In this document: one piece after another, positions 25,170 to 34,308 of the stretch
Position numbering within the stretch: position 1 is the stretch's first letter
How the letters are laid out: every line of letters begins with the position of its first letter
Source of the DNA: an uncultured Tenacibaculum sp.
GTDB lineage: Bacteria; Bacteroidota; Bacteroidia; Flavobacteriales; Flavobacteriaceae
DNA length: 64,000 bases
Assembly (NCBI RefSeq): GCF_947502995.1
Contig: NZ_CANNBW010000012.1
Coordinates: 101,722 to 165,721, forward strand
Direction: 5' to 3'
The notes under the pieces: model-generated
What the model saw: only the letters and a program-made list of their open reading frames with translations
The model's database searches: none
Told to the model about the DNA's origin: nothing
Program-made: the position numbers and the translations under genes

Positions 25170-26078
25170 TTACTTTTTCTTTTTCGTAGCTTGAACTTGA
25201 GCTTCTAACGCTTTAATTCGCTTTTCTTGCTCAATTGTGTATAGAGTTAATTCCTCTATTTTTTGAAGTAATAAGTTTGTCATTTCTTTTAATTGCAATC
25301 CTCCCTCTTGTATTTTTTTAGCAGATGGTACATTTGGTAAGTGATGATTTTCTTTAGTGAAAGTTTCTATTTCTTCTAAAGTAGGCATTGTATAATCTTC
25401 TTTTAAACTAGACGAACCTGTATAATATTTTTGGAATACATAATCTGCAGGCACTTCTAAATCAACTAATACTTCTTCACAGTGAATATCACCTTTAACA
25501 GTTAGTTTGCTGTCTGGGTTAACAGAACCAATCCCCATATTTCCTTCTTCAGTAATAATAAAACTCTTACCAAAAGAATCAGCCCCTTTATAAATACCGA
25601 AAGCATTACTTCCTCCTACTGCAACTCTCCAAGATTTTCCATTACCATTTACATATTCACTACCTATTCCACCGCCAGATCCTTGTCTTTTAAATCGTGA
25701 AATTAAAAAATCGTTAGACAAAACGTCTAATTTTCTTAAAGGAGCTCCTGTTCCTATTCCTAATTTACCCTCCACTATTACATTTTTATTGTTATTGATG
25801 TAAAAATGAGGAACTAAGACTCCATTTACAAATGTTTCAAAAGTGAATCTTTTATTAGGAACGTCATACCTTATTGTTCCTTGATTAGTAGTGTTAGGGT
25901 TAAAAGTTAATACTTTATGACCACCGTCATGAAATGTAAAACCAGTATTTCCAATTTGTAATTTTTCTTGAGGATTTGAAGTTCCTATACCTACATTTCC
26001 GTTTAAAGGAAAAGTGTTTTGACTAAAGCAATTCATTGAATTGACTAATATCACAGCAGTTAATATTATTTTTTTCAT
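25170..26078 (-). CDS. Secreted tail-fibre-like protein with GNVGIGT repeats
   Basis: 302 residues with a signal peptide (MKKIILTAVILVNSMNCFSQ). It has repeats of the form GNVGIGTSNPQEKL and GKLGIGTGAPLRKL (and GNMGIGSVNPDSKL), typical of trimeric tail-fibre-like beta proteins. The C-terminal part (LEVPADYVFQKYY.. HLPNVPSAKK.. LQKIEELTLYTIEQEKRIKALEAQV) is a coiled-coil trimerisation tail. It probably forms a surface-exposed trimer; no T9SS sorting domain is seen. It shares a 10-base gap with the T9SS gene at 26089. Confidence 0.8.
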   Translation of the reverse strand: MKKIILTAVILVNSMNCFSQNTFPLNGNVGIGTSNPQEKLQIGNTGFTFHDGGHKVLTFNPNTTNQGTIRYDVPNKRFTFETFVNGVLVPHFYINNNKNVIVEGKLGIGTGAPLRKLDVLSNDFLISRFKRQGSGGGIGSEYVNGNGKSWRVAVGGSNAFGIYKGADSFGKSFIITEEGNMGIGSVNPDSKLTVKGDIHCEEVLVDLEVPADYVFQKYYTGSSSLKEDYTMPTLEEIETFTKENHHLPNVPSAKKIQEGGLQLKEMTNLLLQKIEELTLYTIEQEKRIKALEAQVQATKKKK

Positions 26079-26088
26079 ATTATTTGTT

Positions 26089-26703
26089 TTAATTTTTATA
26101 GAATATTTCTGTTATTATTTGATCTTCAGCTTGTACAATTAAAAAATACATTCCTTTTGTTAGTGTATTTACTGAAATAGTTGCGTTAGTGTGTAAAGAA
26201 CCTCCTTGTAAAATTGTGTTTCCGTAGGTGTTTAAAATCTTATAATTTGTAATCGGAACTTTAGATTTAATATTCAAAATATTTTCTACAGGATTCGGGT
26301 AAATTATTACTTCTAAATCTGTTTTACCTCTATCTGATCCTTTCGTACCTGTTAATTTTGTTCTATCACCCGGACGATTTTTAATATCTTCAGAGTCTTC
26401 GGAATTATCAGCATCATCAGAACTGTTAGGAACTGCAAGTATTCTTATTTGATATCCATCTTTAGGGATAATTCTAATTCTCTTTGAGTTACTTACTTTA
26501 ATATATCCACTAACAGAAGTATCTTCCATTAGTGTAGTTATCGTAAGATCGTTATTACATTGAACTAAATTTAAATTAAAAACGGCACCACTTTTTACTA
26601 TTGGTTCTCCATTAATTCCACATTCTTTTGTTTGGCTAAAAACAGTAAGATGATTTATGAAAAAGCTTAAAATTAATGCCCCCCGTATTATTACTTTTTT
26701 CAT
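26089..26703 (-). CDS. Small secreted T9SS protein of unknown function
   Basis: 204 residues. A signal peptide (ALILSFFINHLTVFSQ) and an N-terminal beta domain (about 25-100) are followed by an Asp/Ser-rich linker and a T9SS type A sorting domain (LEVIIYPNPVENILNIK.. GMYFLIV.. ITEIFYKN). No known functional domain. It faces the kinase gene at 26793 divergently across 89 bases. Confidence 0.82.
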   Translation of the reverse strand: MKKVIIRGALILSFFINHLTVFSQTKECGINGEPIVKSGAVFNLNLVQCNNDLTITTLMEDTSVSGYIKVSNSKRIRIIPKDGYQIRILAVPNSSDDADNSEDSEDIKNRPGDRTKLTGTKGSDRGKTDLEVIIYPNPVENILNIKSKVPITNYKILNTYGNTILQGGSLHTNATISVNTLTKGMYFLIVQAEDQIITEIFYKN

Positions 26704-26792
26704 GGTTACAAATTTGGTAAATAATTAGTAAGTAAAGACTACCATATTTATGGTATTTTTAGACTTTAAAAATTGAAATTCTAAAATATTTT

Positions 26793-28679
26793 ATGCCTAT
26801 AATTTTTAAACGTGTAGTATTATTTCTTCTATTTAGTTGTTTTATTTCTTTTTCTCAAGAAACTATAGCTTATCATAAACTTTATGAAAAAGTAAGAAAC
26901 ATTGATCTTAACAAAGCAAAAGAATATGCAGAATATGCAATAAATTTTAATGATAATATAGAAAGCGATTCTTTGAAAGCTATATCATTTTACAATAGGT
27001 CAGAAATTTACTTTAGATATAATTTACTTAAAGAAGCAAGAATAGATGTAGATCGAGCTATAGCATTAGCAATTAAAGGAAATAACCAGACAATTTTATG
27101 TTTGTCTTATATTATTTTAGGAAGAATCTATAGAGAAGAAATAAAATACACGGAATCGTTAAAAGCTACAGAAAAAGCATTGAATATCGCAGAAGAGCTT
27201 GAAAATAATTTTTTGTTACATAAAGTTTTGAACAGAAAAGCAAGGTTGTTAAATAGAACAAAGAATGAAAAACAAGCAATAGATATACTTAAATCGAATA
27301 TTAAAAATGAAAATTTTGATAACACAGATAATAAAGCAAGAAGTTATAGTTCATTAGGAGGGATTTATCAAAAAATAAATAAGGATAGTAGTATTTATTA
27401 CTATAATAAAGCATTAAATATAATTAAAGATGAAAATAATGAGTATTTGAGAACTTTAATCTACTTTAATCTTGGAGACGTTTATATTCAACAAGAAAAT
27501 TATCCTAAAGGACTAGAGAATATAAAAAAGTCAGAGAAAATTAGTCTTGCTATTTCTGATGATGTTGGACTTTATTATACAACAGGTGCATTAGCTACTT
27601 ATTATCATAATCAGAAAAAATACAAAAGAGCAATTGAGTTATATAAGAAAGCATTGAGTTCTTATAGTAAATATGTAGATAGAAGTGAGATTGCTCACAT
27701 GTACTGGATTTTCTCTGAAGCCTTATATTTTGATGATCAATTTAAAGAAGGTTTTTTGATTCAGGAGAAATATATGGAGCTAAAAGATAGTTTATTTACT
27801 GTTGAAAAAAGTAAAACTTTTGAACGTTTACAAACTGAATATGATGTAGAGAAAAAGAATAATCAGATTGCGTATTTGGAAGAGAAGCAAGCTTTAGAAG
27901 CCAAACAACGTAAGCTTATTATAGGTTTAGGAGGATTAGTCCTTTTTGTATTACTGTTGTTAGTTTTCTTATACAGGTATAGAGCAAAATCTCAAAAGGT
28001 AATTCGAACACAAGAAAAACAATTGTTTTTACAAGAAAAAGAACAATTAAAGCAAAATGAAAAACTAAAACGAGTTGAAGGTTATATAGAAGGAGAGGAG
28101 AAAGAAAAAAACAGAATTGCTTTAGAATTGCATGATGGAATAGGAGGGCAGCTTTCGGGTATATTACATTTAGCTTCTAGTTTACCTAATAAAGAGCATA
28201 GTTTAGCTTTAACTAATAATTTAAAAACAGTTTCTAAGGAAGTTCGTTTACTATCTCACAGTTTAAGTACAAGTTTTAGTGAATTACAACCTTTTCAAAA
28301 TTTATTACAAACCTTAAAAGAACGATATAAGAACCATTTTTCAATAGAGATTTATTTATTTCCAGAAGAAGCTGTGAAAGCTATAACAAATAAACAGAAG
28401 ACTTTTTTATATCGTAGTATTCAAGAAGTTTTGAATAATATTTATAAACACGCAAAAGCAGAATTAGTGCAATTATCTTTAACAATTTCCGATGAAATTA
28501 TACTTGTTATTGAAGATGATGGTATTGGTTTTAATACAAATAAAGTTCCTAATGGAATAGGGTTACAAAATATTAAAGAAAGGATAAGCTATTTAAAAGG
28601 AGAGTTTATTATAGATTCTAAAGAAAATGAAGGAACAAGTGTAATTATAAAAATTCCTAAAGAAGATGAGGAAGGTTAA
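26793..28679 (+). CDS. TPR-containing sensor histidine kinase
   Basis: 628 residues. A signal peptide or first hydrophobic segment (VVLFLLFSCFISFS) leads into about seven tetratricopeptide repeats (about 30-330), a single membrane span near residue 375-393, a coiled coil, and a HisKA_3 domain with RIALELHDGIGGQ (phospho-His about 446). The C-terminal HATPase has NNIYKHAK and EDDGIGFN. The TPR region is probably periplasmic and senses a ligand or protein. It overlaps the response regulator gene by 14 bases and surely phosphorylates it. Confidence 0.92.
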   Translation: MPIIFKRVVLFLLFSCFISFSQETIAYHKLYEKVRNIDLNKAKEYAEYAINFNDNIESDSLKAISFYNRSEIYFRYNLLKEARIDVDRAIALAIKGNNQTILCLSYIILGRIYREEIKYTESLKATEKALNIAEELENNFLLHKVLNRKARLLNRTKNEKQAIDILKSNIKNENFDNTDNKARSYSSLGGIYQKINKDSSIYYYNKALNIIKDENNEYLRTLIYFNLGDVYIQQENYPKGLENIKKSEKISLAISDDVGLYYTTGALATYYHNQKKYKRAIELYKKALSSYSKYVDRSEIAHMYWIFSEALYFDDQFKEGFLIQEKYMELKDSLFTVEKSKTFERLQTEYDVEKKNNQIAYLEEKQALEAKQRKLIIGLGGLVLFVLLLLVFLYRYRAKSQKVIRTQEKQLFLQEKEQLKQNEKLKRVEGYIEGEEKEKNRIALELHDGIGGQLSGILHLASSLPNKEHSLALTNNLKTVSKEVRLLSHSLSTSFSELQPFQNLLQTLKERYKNHFSIEIYLFPEEAVKAITNKQKTFLYRSIQEVLNNIYKHAKAELVQLSLTISDEIILVIEDDGIGFNTNKVPNGIGLQNIKERISYLKGEFIIDSKENEGTSVIIKIPKEDEEG

Positions 28680-29271
28680 TTTAATATTAGTTGACGATCA
28701 TAATCTTTTTTTACAAGGTTTGAAAGCAGCTTTACAGGAGTATGATTTTATAAAAATTCTAGCTACGTTTACGAATCCTAAGAAGGCACTTTTATGCATA
28801 AAAAAAGAAGAATTAGACTTAGTGATTACCGACATATCTATGCCAGAAATTAATGGAATAGAGTTTATTAAATCTATCAAAAAAACAAATCCAAATATAA
28901 GGGTATTAGCCATTAGTATGTTTGCTCCTTTACATAACGAACGAAATTTTTATAATGGTTATTTACTTAAAGACACATCTATATCAACAGTTATAAAAGC
29001 AATTAAAGAGATTGTACTTAACAAAGGAACTTTTTTTTACGATGAATTATCTGAAGTAGAGAATTTGACATTTTCTAAAACGATAGTAACTAAGAGAGAA
29101 AAAGAAATTATACAATTGATAGCTGAAGAATTAACTGTAGAAGAAATAGCAACAAAATTGTTTTTAAGTAAACATACAGTAGAAACACACAAAAAAAATA
29201 TCTTTTTTAAACTTCAAATAAAGACAAATGCAGGTTTAGTAAAAAAAGCTATTCAATTAGGATATATCTAA
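28666..29271 (+). CDS. LuxR/NarL-type response regulator
   Basis: 201 residues. The receiver domain has acidic DD at 10-11, phospho-acceptor Asp56 in LVITDISMP and a conserved Lys near 103. The C-terminal LuxR helix-turn-helix (TKREKEIIQLIAEELTVEEI.. LFLSKHTVETHKKNIFFKL) binds DNA. It is translationally coupled to the TPR kinase. Targets are not shown; the secreted T9SS genes just upstream are candidates by position only. Confidence 0.95.
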   Translation: MRKVNLILVDDHNLFLQGLKAALQEYDFIKILATFTNPKKALLCIKKEELDLVITDISMPEINGIEFIKSIKKTNPNIRVLAISMFAPLHNERNFYNGYLLKDTSISTVIKAIKEIVLNKGTFFYDELSEVENLTFSKTIVTKREKEIIQLIAEELTVEEIATKLFLSKHTVETHKKNIFFKLQIKTNAGLVKKAIQLGYI

Positions 29272-29374
29272 CATTTCAATGCTCAATTGTCGGTGGTTAA
29301 TTATTATTTATTATACCCAGAAAGCTTTGCCAAAAGCATTGATGACTTATCAATGATAATTATGAATTGATTTT

Positions 29375-30130
29375 TCACCATTTCACAAAATACTTAAAAG
29401 CAGAAGATAAATGGTAAAGAAATAATTTGATGTTTTTAGAAGATCCTTGTTTTAAAACATGTGAAACTTTTACTTTAGGATAGTATAATTTTTTCTTACC
29501 TATCTGATCTATTTTTTTACAGATATCAATATCTTCCATATACAAGAAGTAACGTTCATCAAAACCATTTAAAGTAACAAAATCTTCAGTTTTAAATAAC
29601 ATAAAACAGCCATGTATCGCTTCTGGAAAAAAAGGTTTGGTTAAATCTTCATTTCTGTACTCTTGTTCATGAATTCTACTCTTAAAAATTTTTAGTTTTC
29701 TAATTATTAAATCAAAAAAAGTAGGATATTTCCTTACGTTGTGTTGATGTTTTCCGTTTGGAAATTGAATTTTAGGAGTAATTACGGCTACATTAATTTT
29801 ATTTCTTAATGTTTCAATTAGTTGCTGTATAATATTAGGTTTAAAAGTTACATCTGGATTTAAAACTAAGTGGTATTTAGAGTCCTTAATTTTATCTATT
29901 ACAAGATTTTGAGCTTTAGCAAAACCTAAGTTTTCATTGTTAAAGATATAGGTAACATCGGGGTGGTTTTTTAATCTTAGAGGTAAGTTCTGTTGAGGTG
30001 AATTGTCTACTAAAAAAAGGTGTTTTGTAAAGTTAGAAATGTTTAAAAAGGAATTAACAGCATTTTCTAAATCACTAATATTTTCATTATATAATACAAT
30101 ACAAGCTGTTATGTCGGTATAATTATCCAT
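29375..30130 (-). CDS. GT2 family glycosyltransferase (rhamnosyltransferase-like)
   Basis: 251 residues. A GT-A fold glycosyltransferase with FNNENLGFAKAQNL (nucleotide-sugar part), LNPDVTF (the DxD-like site) and ERYFLYMEDIDICKKI. This suggests transfer of a deoxyhexose such as rhamnose or fucose to the lipid-linked polysaccharide repeat. It is the last gene of the polysaccharide run and overlaps the wcaJ-like stop/start by 1 base. Confidence 0.85.
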   Translation of the reverse strand: MDNYTDITACIVLYNENISDLENAVNSFLNISNFTKHLFLVDNSPQQNLPLRLKNHPDVTYIFNNENLGFAKAQNLVIDKIKDSKYHLVLNPDVTFKPNIIQQLIETLRNKINVAVITPKIQFPNGKHQHNVRKYPTFFDLIIRKLKIFKSRIHEQEYRNEDLTKPFFPEAIHGCFMLFKTEDFVTLNGFDERYFLYMEDIDICKKIDQIGKKKLYYPKVKVSHVLKQGSSKNIKLFLYHLSSAFKYFVKW

Positions 30131-31485
30131 TAATAAGCATTTTCATCGCCCTTGAAAACGTTTAATACTGTACTAACAACAATTTTTATATCTAACATAA
30201 ATGACCAATTTTCGATATAAAAAATATCTAAGCGAACTCTATTTTTAATATCTGATTTCTTTCTTATTTCGCCTCTATAACCACTGATTTGCGCTAAACC
30301 AGTTATACCTGGTTTCACAGCGTGTCGTTCTAAATAATTGTCAACATCTTTTTGATACTCAAGAGCTAAGCTTTCTAAATGTGGTCGAGGTCCAACTACA
30401 CTCATATTTCCTAATAGTACATTAAAGAATTGAGGAATTTCATCTAAACTTGTTTTTCTTAAAAATGCACCTATAGGAGTAATTCTACTGTCGTTTTTTG
30501 TAGCGTGAACTTTGTTTGCTTGTTTATTAACATACATAGATCTGAATTTATAACAAATAAATTCATTCCCATTAAAACCTTCTCGTTCTTGTTTAAAAAT
30601 TGCAGGGCCTCGAGATTCAATTTTGATTAATATCCATAATATTGGGTACAGCCAAGAAATAATGAACAAACAAACAAATGAAGAAAAAAGAATATCGAAA
30701 ATACGCTTGATGATTCTATTTTCAATTAAGTCGAAAGGAAGCTTTTTAACACTCAATACTTTTAATGTATTATCGTAAAATTCTACATTTCTACTTTTGC
30801 TATAAAATTCTTTAGAATCTGGAATTAGTTTTAAAGTTATATTATGTAAACTGGTATACTTAGTAAGTTTTTTTACTTGTGCTTTCTTTAAGTTTGAAAG
30901 TGTAGCATATATTTCATCAATTTCATTTTCTCTAAGAAACTCATATAGCTCACTTTCATTTCCTAGGTAATTCGAATCATCAATTGTTTTATTTGAAAAG
31001 TAACCAAGAAAAGAATACCCTAGACTTGTTTTATTTTGAAAAAGTTTGATCATTTTTTTGGTAGTATCATCTTTTTCAAAGAAAATTACTTTTTTAAAAT
31101 TACTTCCAGATTGTCTTATTTTTTTTAAAATTAGAAAAGAAATAAGTTTAAATAAAGCTAATGAACCTAAGGTTATTACTAAAGTTTTAAATTGCGTATT
31201 AACAACTTCTCCCTCTTTAAAAATTCCGAAATAGGCGAAAAAAACAAGTGTAAAAAATAATCCTTGTACTACTGTTAACCTAAGTAATCTGTAAAAGTTT
31301 GTAAATCTGTAAACTTTGTAATAGCTGGTGAAAATAGAAGTAACACACCAAAAAACAGAAATATAAGTGTGAAATTGAAAACTTTGATGAATTTTTTCAA
31401 AAACAAAATATACAACCATATTGATGAGTAGTAGATCTACTATCAAGAGTAAAATATTGGTGTTTTTAATCAGTTTTGAAATCAA
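30130..31485 (-). CDS. Polyprenyl-phosphate sugar-1-phosphate transferase (WcaJ/WbaP-like)
   Basis: 451 residues. Four to five N-terminal membrane segments and a CoA-binding-like region lead to the C-terminal bacterial sugar transferase domain, with KRIFDILFSSF, ESRGPAIFKQERE, YKFRSM and TPIGAFLRKTSLDEIPQFFNVL, and VVGPRPH. It transfers the first sugar-1-phosphate to undecaprenyl phosphate and so starts the repeat unit at the inner membrane. This is the initiating enzyme expected for a Wzx/Wzy locus. Confidence 0.92.
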   Translation of the reverse strand: MISKLIKNTNILLLIVDLLLINMVVYFVFEKIHQSFQFHTYISVFWCVTSIFTSYYKVYRFTNFYRLLRLTVVQGLFFTLVFFAYFGIFKEGEVVNTQFKTLVITLGSLALFKLISFLILKKIRQSGSNFKKVIFFEKDDTTKKMIKLFQNKTSLGYSFLGYFSNKTIDDSNYLGNESELYEFLRENEIDEIYATLSNLKKAQVKKLTKYTSLHNITLKLIPDSKEFYSKSRNVEFYDNTLKVLSVKKLPFDLIENRIIKRIFDILFSSFVCLFIISWLYPILWILIKIESRGPAIFKQEREGFNGNEFICYKFRSMYVNKQANKVHATKNDSRITPIGAFLRKTSLDEIPQFFNVLLGNMSVVGPRPHLESLALEYQKDVDNYLERHAVKPGITGLAQISGYRGEIRKKSDIKNRVRLDIFYIENWSFMLDIKIVVSTVLNVFKGDENAY

Positions 31486-31491
31486 TCTTAA

Positions 31492-32664
31492 TTAGTTTAA
31501 TATTTTATCAATCATTGAATCGATAAGGAATAATTTTTTGCTTACTTCTATTTGATTCGATTTATCAAAGTCATCTTTGAGTAACTCTTCAAATATATCT
31601 TTAATTTTTTCTGTATCCCAAGATGTCACTATTGTTTTAAAGTTATTTTTTTTAAACAGAAGTTCAATTTCACTTCCTTTGTCTGTAATACAAACAACAT
31701 TAACTCCGCTTACTAATAAATTAGGAAGTTTAGAAGGAAGAGAACCTTTAGAAGTTCCTGCAAGTTGAGGTACAATTTGAATGTTGCTTCTACGGTATAA
31801 TTCTTCAATATTGTTTTTAGGAACTAATGAATGAAACTTAATTTTAGTGTTTTTATTTTTTCCTTTTAATTCTTCGAAATGATTTCCTTGAGAAAAAATA
31901 TGAAATAGAACTCCATCAAGTTGTTCAGAACAAAAGTCAAATAAATTATATAAACCTTGTGGGTTTTGCTTTTCTCCTAATGCTCCAGAGTATACAATAT
32001 GTTGGTATGTGTTAGGTAATATATCTTCCAGATCATTTGTGAAATTTTCTGAGTCAATTGTAATAAACGGATATTGAACTTTTAATTTCGAAGTAGGTAA
32101 ATCATACATACTTTGAGCAAAGTCTTTCATTTCTTGGGATAAGAAAATTAATGAATCACAAGATTGGTAACATCCTTTTTCTACTACATGAATACTCTTT
32201 GCAATTACTTTACTTATTATACTAGTTTTTTGATTGGCGTATATTTCTTGTAAATCATGAATCATTCCTACTTTTTTTGTGCTTTTTTTAAAAAAAAACT
32301 GAGTAAAATAAAAAGCTAAACTAGGAGGAAAAACAGGAATAATGATATCTGTATTTTTTCTTAATTTTAAAATATTTCTCAAAATGAAAAGACAAAAACT
32401 TATTTCTAAAATAACTCTACGTAATGTGGCATTATTCGGAAAACGAAGGAATTTTCCTCCACGGATTATTTCTATACCATCAATTTGTTTTGAACTTTTA
32501 CTGATTTTCCAGCTTGGATAAAAAGGATGAAAACATAATACTTTTACATGATGTCCTTTTTCTTTTAGAGCAAGAGCCATTTCAGTATTAAATTTTCCAG
32601 TAGAAATCGGTTCAGGAAAAAAGAAAGGTGAAATTATAGTTATGTTTAATTGATTATTGGTCAT
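31492..32664 (-). CDS. GT4 family glycosyltransferase (WbuB-like)
   Basis: 390 residues of the GT-B type: an N-terminal acceptor half (ISPFFFPEPISTGKFNTEMALAL) and a C-terminal nucleotide-sugar half (VYSGALGEKQNPQGLYNLF.. PSKLPNLLVSGVNVV). It resembles WbuB-type enzymes that add N-acetylfucosamine or similar sugars to the polysaccharide repeat. The donor cannot be read from sequence. Confidence 0.82.
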   Translation of the reverse strand: MTNNQLNITIISPFFFPEPISTGKFNTEMALALKEKGHHVKVLCFHPFYPSWKISKSSKQIDGIEIIRGGKFLRFPNNATLRRVILEISFCLFILRNILKLRKNTDIIIPVFPPSLAFYFTQFFFKKSTKKVGMIHDLQEIYANQKTSIISKVIAKSIHVVEKGCYQSCDSLIFLSQEMKDFAQSMYDLPTSKLKVQYPFITIDSENFTNDLEDILPNTYQHIVYSGALGEKQNPQGLYNLFDFCSEQLDGVLFHIFSQGNHFEELKGKNKNTKIKFHSLVPKNNIEELYRRSNIQIVPQLAGTSKGSLPSKLPNLLVSGVNVVCITDKGSEIELLFKKNNFKTIVTSWDTEKIKDIFEELLKDDFDKSNQIEVSKKLFLIDSMIDKILN

Positions 32665-32681
32665 GTAAAGTGGTTGTAGAA

Positions 32682-33230
32682 TTAATTTCTATCTTTTACT
32701 ATTTTTAATGGGGTTCCGTAGCAAATTTTATTTGCAGGAATATTTTTATAAACACTACTTCTAGAGCCAATAACAGATTGTTTACCAATAGTAATTCCAG
32801 GTGCAACAAAAACATCTGTAGCTAGCCAACATTCATCTTCAATAATAATTTCTTTAGCGTAAATAGGGAAGGAGGGAATGGTATAGTCATGAGATCCTGT
32901 ACAGATATATGATTTTTGAGAGATAACCACATTATTTCCAATGTTAATATTACCTAAATTATAAAGAACAACATCGTCACCAATCCAAGAATAATCACCA
33001 ATATTTAATTTCCATGGATAAGTAACTCTAACTGTAGGTCGAATAATAACATTCTTGCCAATTTTAGCCCCAAACAAACGTAATAAAAAACGTCTCCAAC
33101 CATATAAAAATTGAGGTGAAGTTCTAAAAAGAACACTTTGAACAATCCACCAAAGTTGAACTATAAATGGATTTCTTCCTCTAAAATTTTTAGGTAGTTT
33201 AAATGTGTTTAAATCTTGTTTTTTATGCAT
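32682..33230 (-). CDS. Colanic-acid-type acetyltransferase (WcaF-like)
   Basis: 182 residues. A left-handed beta-helix acyltransferase with hexapeptide repeats (LNIGDYSWIGDDVVLYNLGNINIGNNVVI, split as LNIGDYSWIGDDVV and GNINIGNNVVI; then DVFVAPGITIGKQSVIGS). The N-terminal FKLPKNFRGRNPFIVQLWW is typical of WcaF-like colanic acid O-acetyltransferases. It overlaps the upstream GT4 gene by 8 bases. Confidence 0.87.
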   Translation of the reverse strand: MHKKQDLNTFKLPKNFRGRNPFIVQLWWIVQSVLFRTSPQFLYGWRRFLLRLFGAKIGKNVIIRPTVRVTYPWKLNIGDYSWIGDDVVLYNLGNINIGNNVVISQKSYICTGSHDYTIPSFPIYAKEIIIEDECWLATDVFVAPGITIGKQSVIGSRSSVYKNIPANKICYGTPLKIVKDRN

Positions 33231-34308
33231 TCAATATTTTAATAAAATTCTCTTTAAAGAGATCGAGTGAAAATTTTTGTTGAAAATACGTACTGTTATT
33301 TTGAGCTATTTCTTTGAGTTCATTTAAGTTTAGGCTTAAATCACTTACTGCTTTATATATACTTTCTATACTTTGTTGTTCTACAAATTTACCATGAATA
33401 TTTTGATCAATAATATCTGTTATGCCTGCATGTTTAGTTGTTATGATATAATTTTGACTAGCTAATGCTTCTAATATTGAAATAGGCTGACCTTCCATTT
33501 TATAAAAGGTTGGTAAAATGAAAGTATTACTCCAAAGAAGTAATTCTTTCTTATTATTTCCGTTTACAACACCAATATATTCGGTATGATTTAATTTGTT
33601 TAGTTTTTTAACAATTATATTTTTTAAATTTTCGTCAATGTTACCTGCAATTTTAGCTTCATAATTTATTTTATTTTCTTCCAATTTTTTTAAAGCATCT
33701 AATAGAAAAAGAATTCCTTTTTCTTGCATAAGATTACTTAAAAAAACAAGCTTTACTTTTTCGAATTCCTTCTTTGTTTCTCCTATTTTTAGGTAATCTT
33801 CAGCAAAATTATAAAGAATAAATATTTTTTCATCTTTAATAAACGGAGATAAATTTCTTTTTAAAGATTCAGATAAAACTATTCCTTTTGAGAATTTAGA
33901 TACTAGATTTTTAAAAACACGTTTTTTAATCCCTTGTAAATTATGATAACAATCAATTAAATGATTTCCATGAACGTGAATAATAAGTTCTTTTCTTAAG
34001 AACTTAGATAACAAAATGAAAACGGAATATTTTATTATTCCAAAAAAAGTTTGACCAGGAGTGATATAAATAATATTATTTTTAAAAACTTTATATAAGT
34101 TGAAATTTAGTTTTAGATAAAAGAACATTTTTTTTAAAGAGAATGAACCTAAATCTTCACTGAAATTAGGATTAGAGGTATTGATAAAAGAAACATCAAA
34201 ACTTTCTTCTTTTTTTAATAAATCTCTTACAATTTTATTTGCTAATGACACACCAGATATAGGGTCTGGAAAAGGACCAATTAATAAAACTTTTTTACTC
34301 TTTTTCAT
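33223..34308 (-). CDS. GT4 family glycosyltransferase
   Basis: 361 residues, GT-B fold: LLIGPFPDPISGVSLANKIV at the N-terminus, then KLVFLSNLMQEKGILFLLDAL, YIGVVNG and YKMEGQPISILEALASQN, the donor-binding region with the conserved Glu. It adds a sugar to the lipid-linked repeat in the cytoplasm. It overlaps the ligase-like gene by 14 bases. Confidence 0.85.
   Translation of the reverse strand: MKKSKKVLLIGPFPDPISGVSLANKIVRDLLKKEESFDVSFINTSNPNFSEDLGSFSLKKMFFYLKLNFNLYKVFKNNIIYITPGQTFFGIIKYSVFILLSKFLRKELIIHVHGNHLIDCYHNLQGIKKRVFKNLVSKFSKGIVLSESLKRNLSPFIKDEKIFILYNFAEDYLKIGETKKEFEKVKLVFLSNLMQEKGILFLLDALKKLEENKINYEAKIAGNIDENLKNIIVKKLNKLNHTEYIGVVNGNNKKELLLWSNTFILPTFYKMEGQPISILEALASQNYIITTKHAGITDIIDQNIHGKFVEQQSIESIYKAVSDLSLNLNELKEIAQNNSTYFQQKFSLDLFKENFIKILNA

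Noticed and set aside
29337..29355. Inverted repeat CATTGAT/ATCAATG between convergent genes
   Set aside because: It has no T run and only 7-bp arms, so it is too weak for a terminator call.
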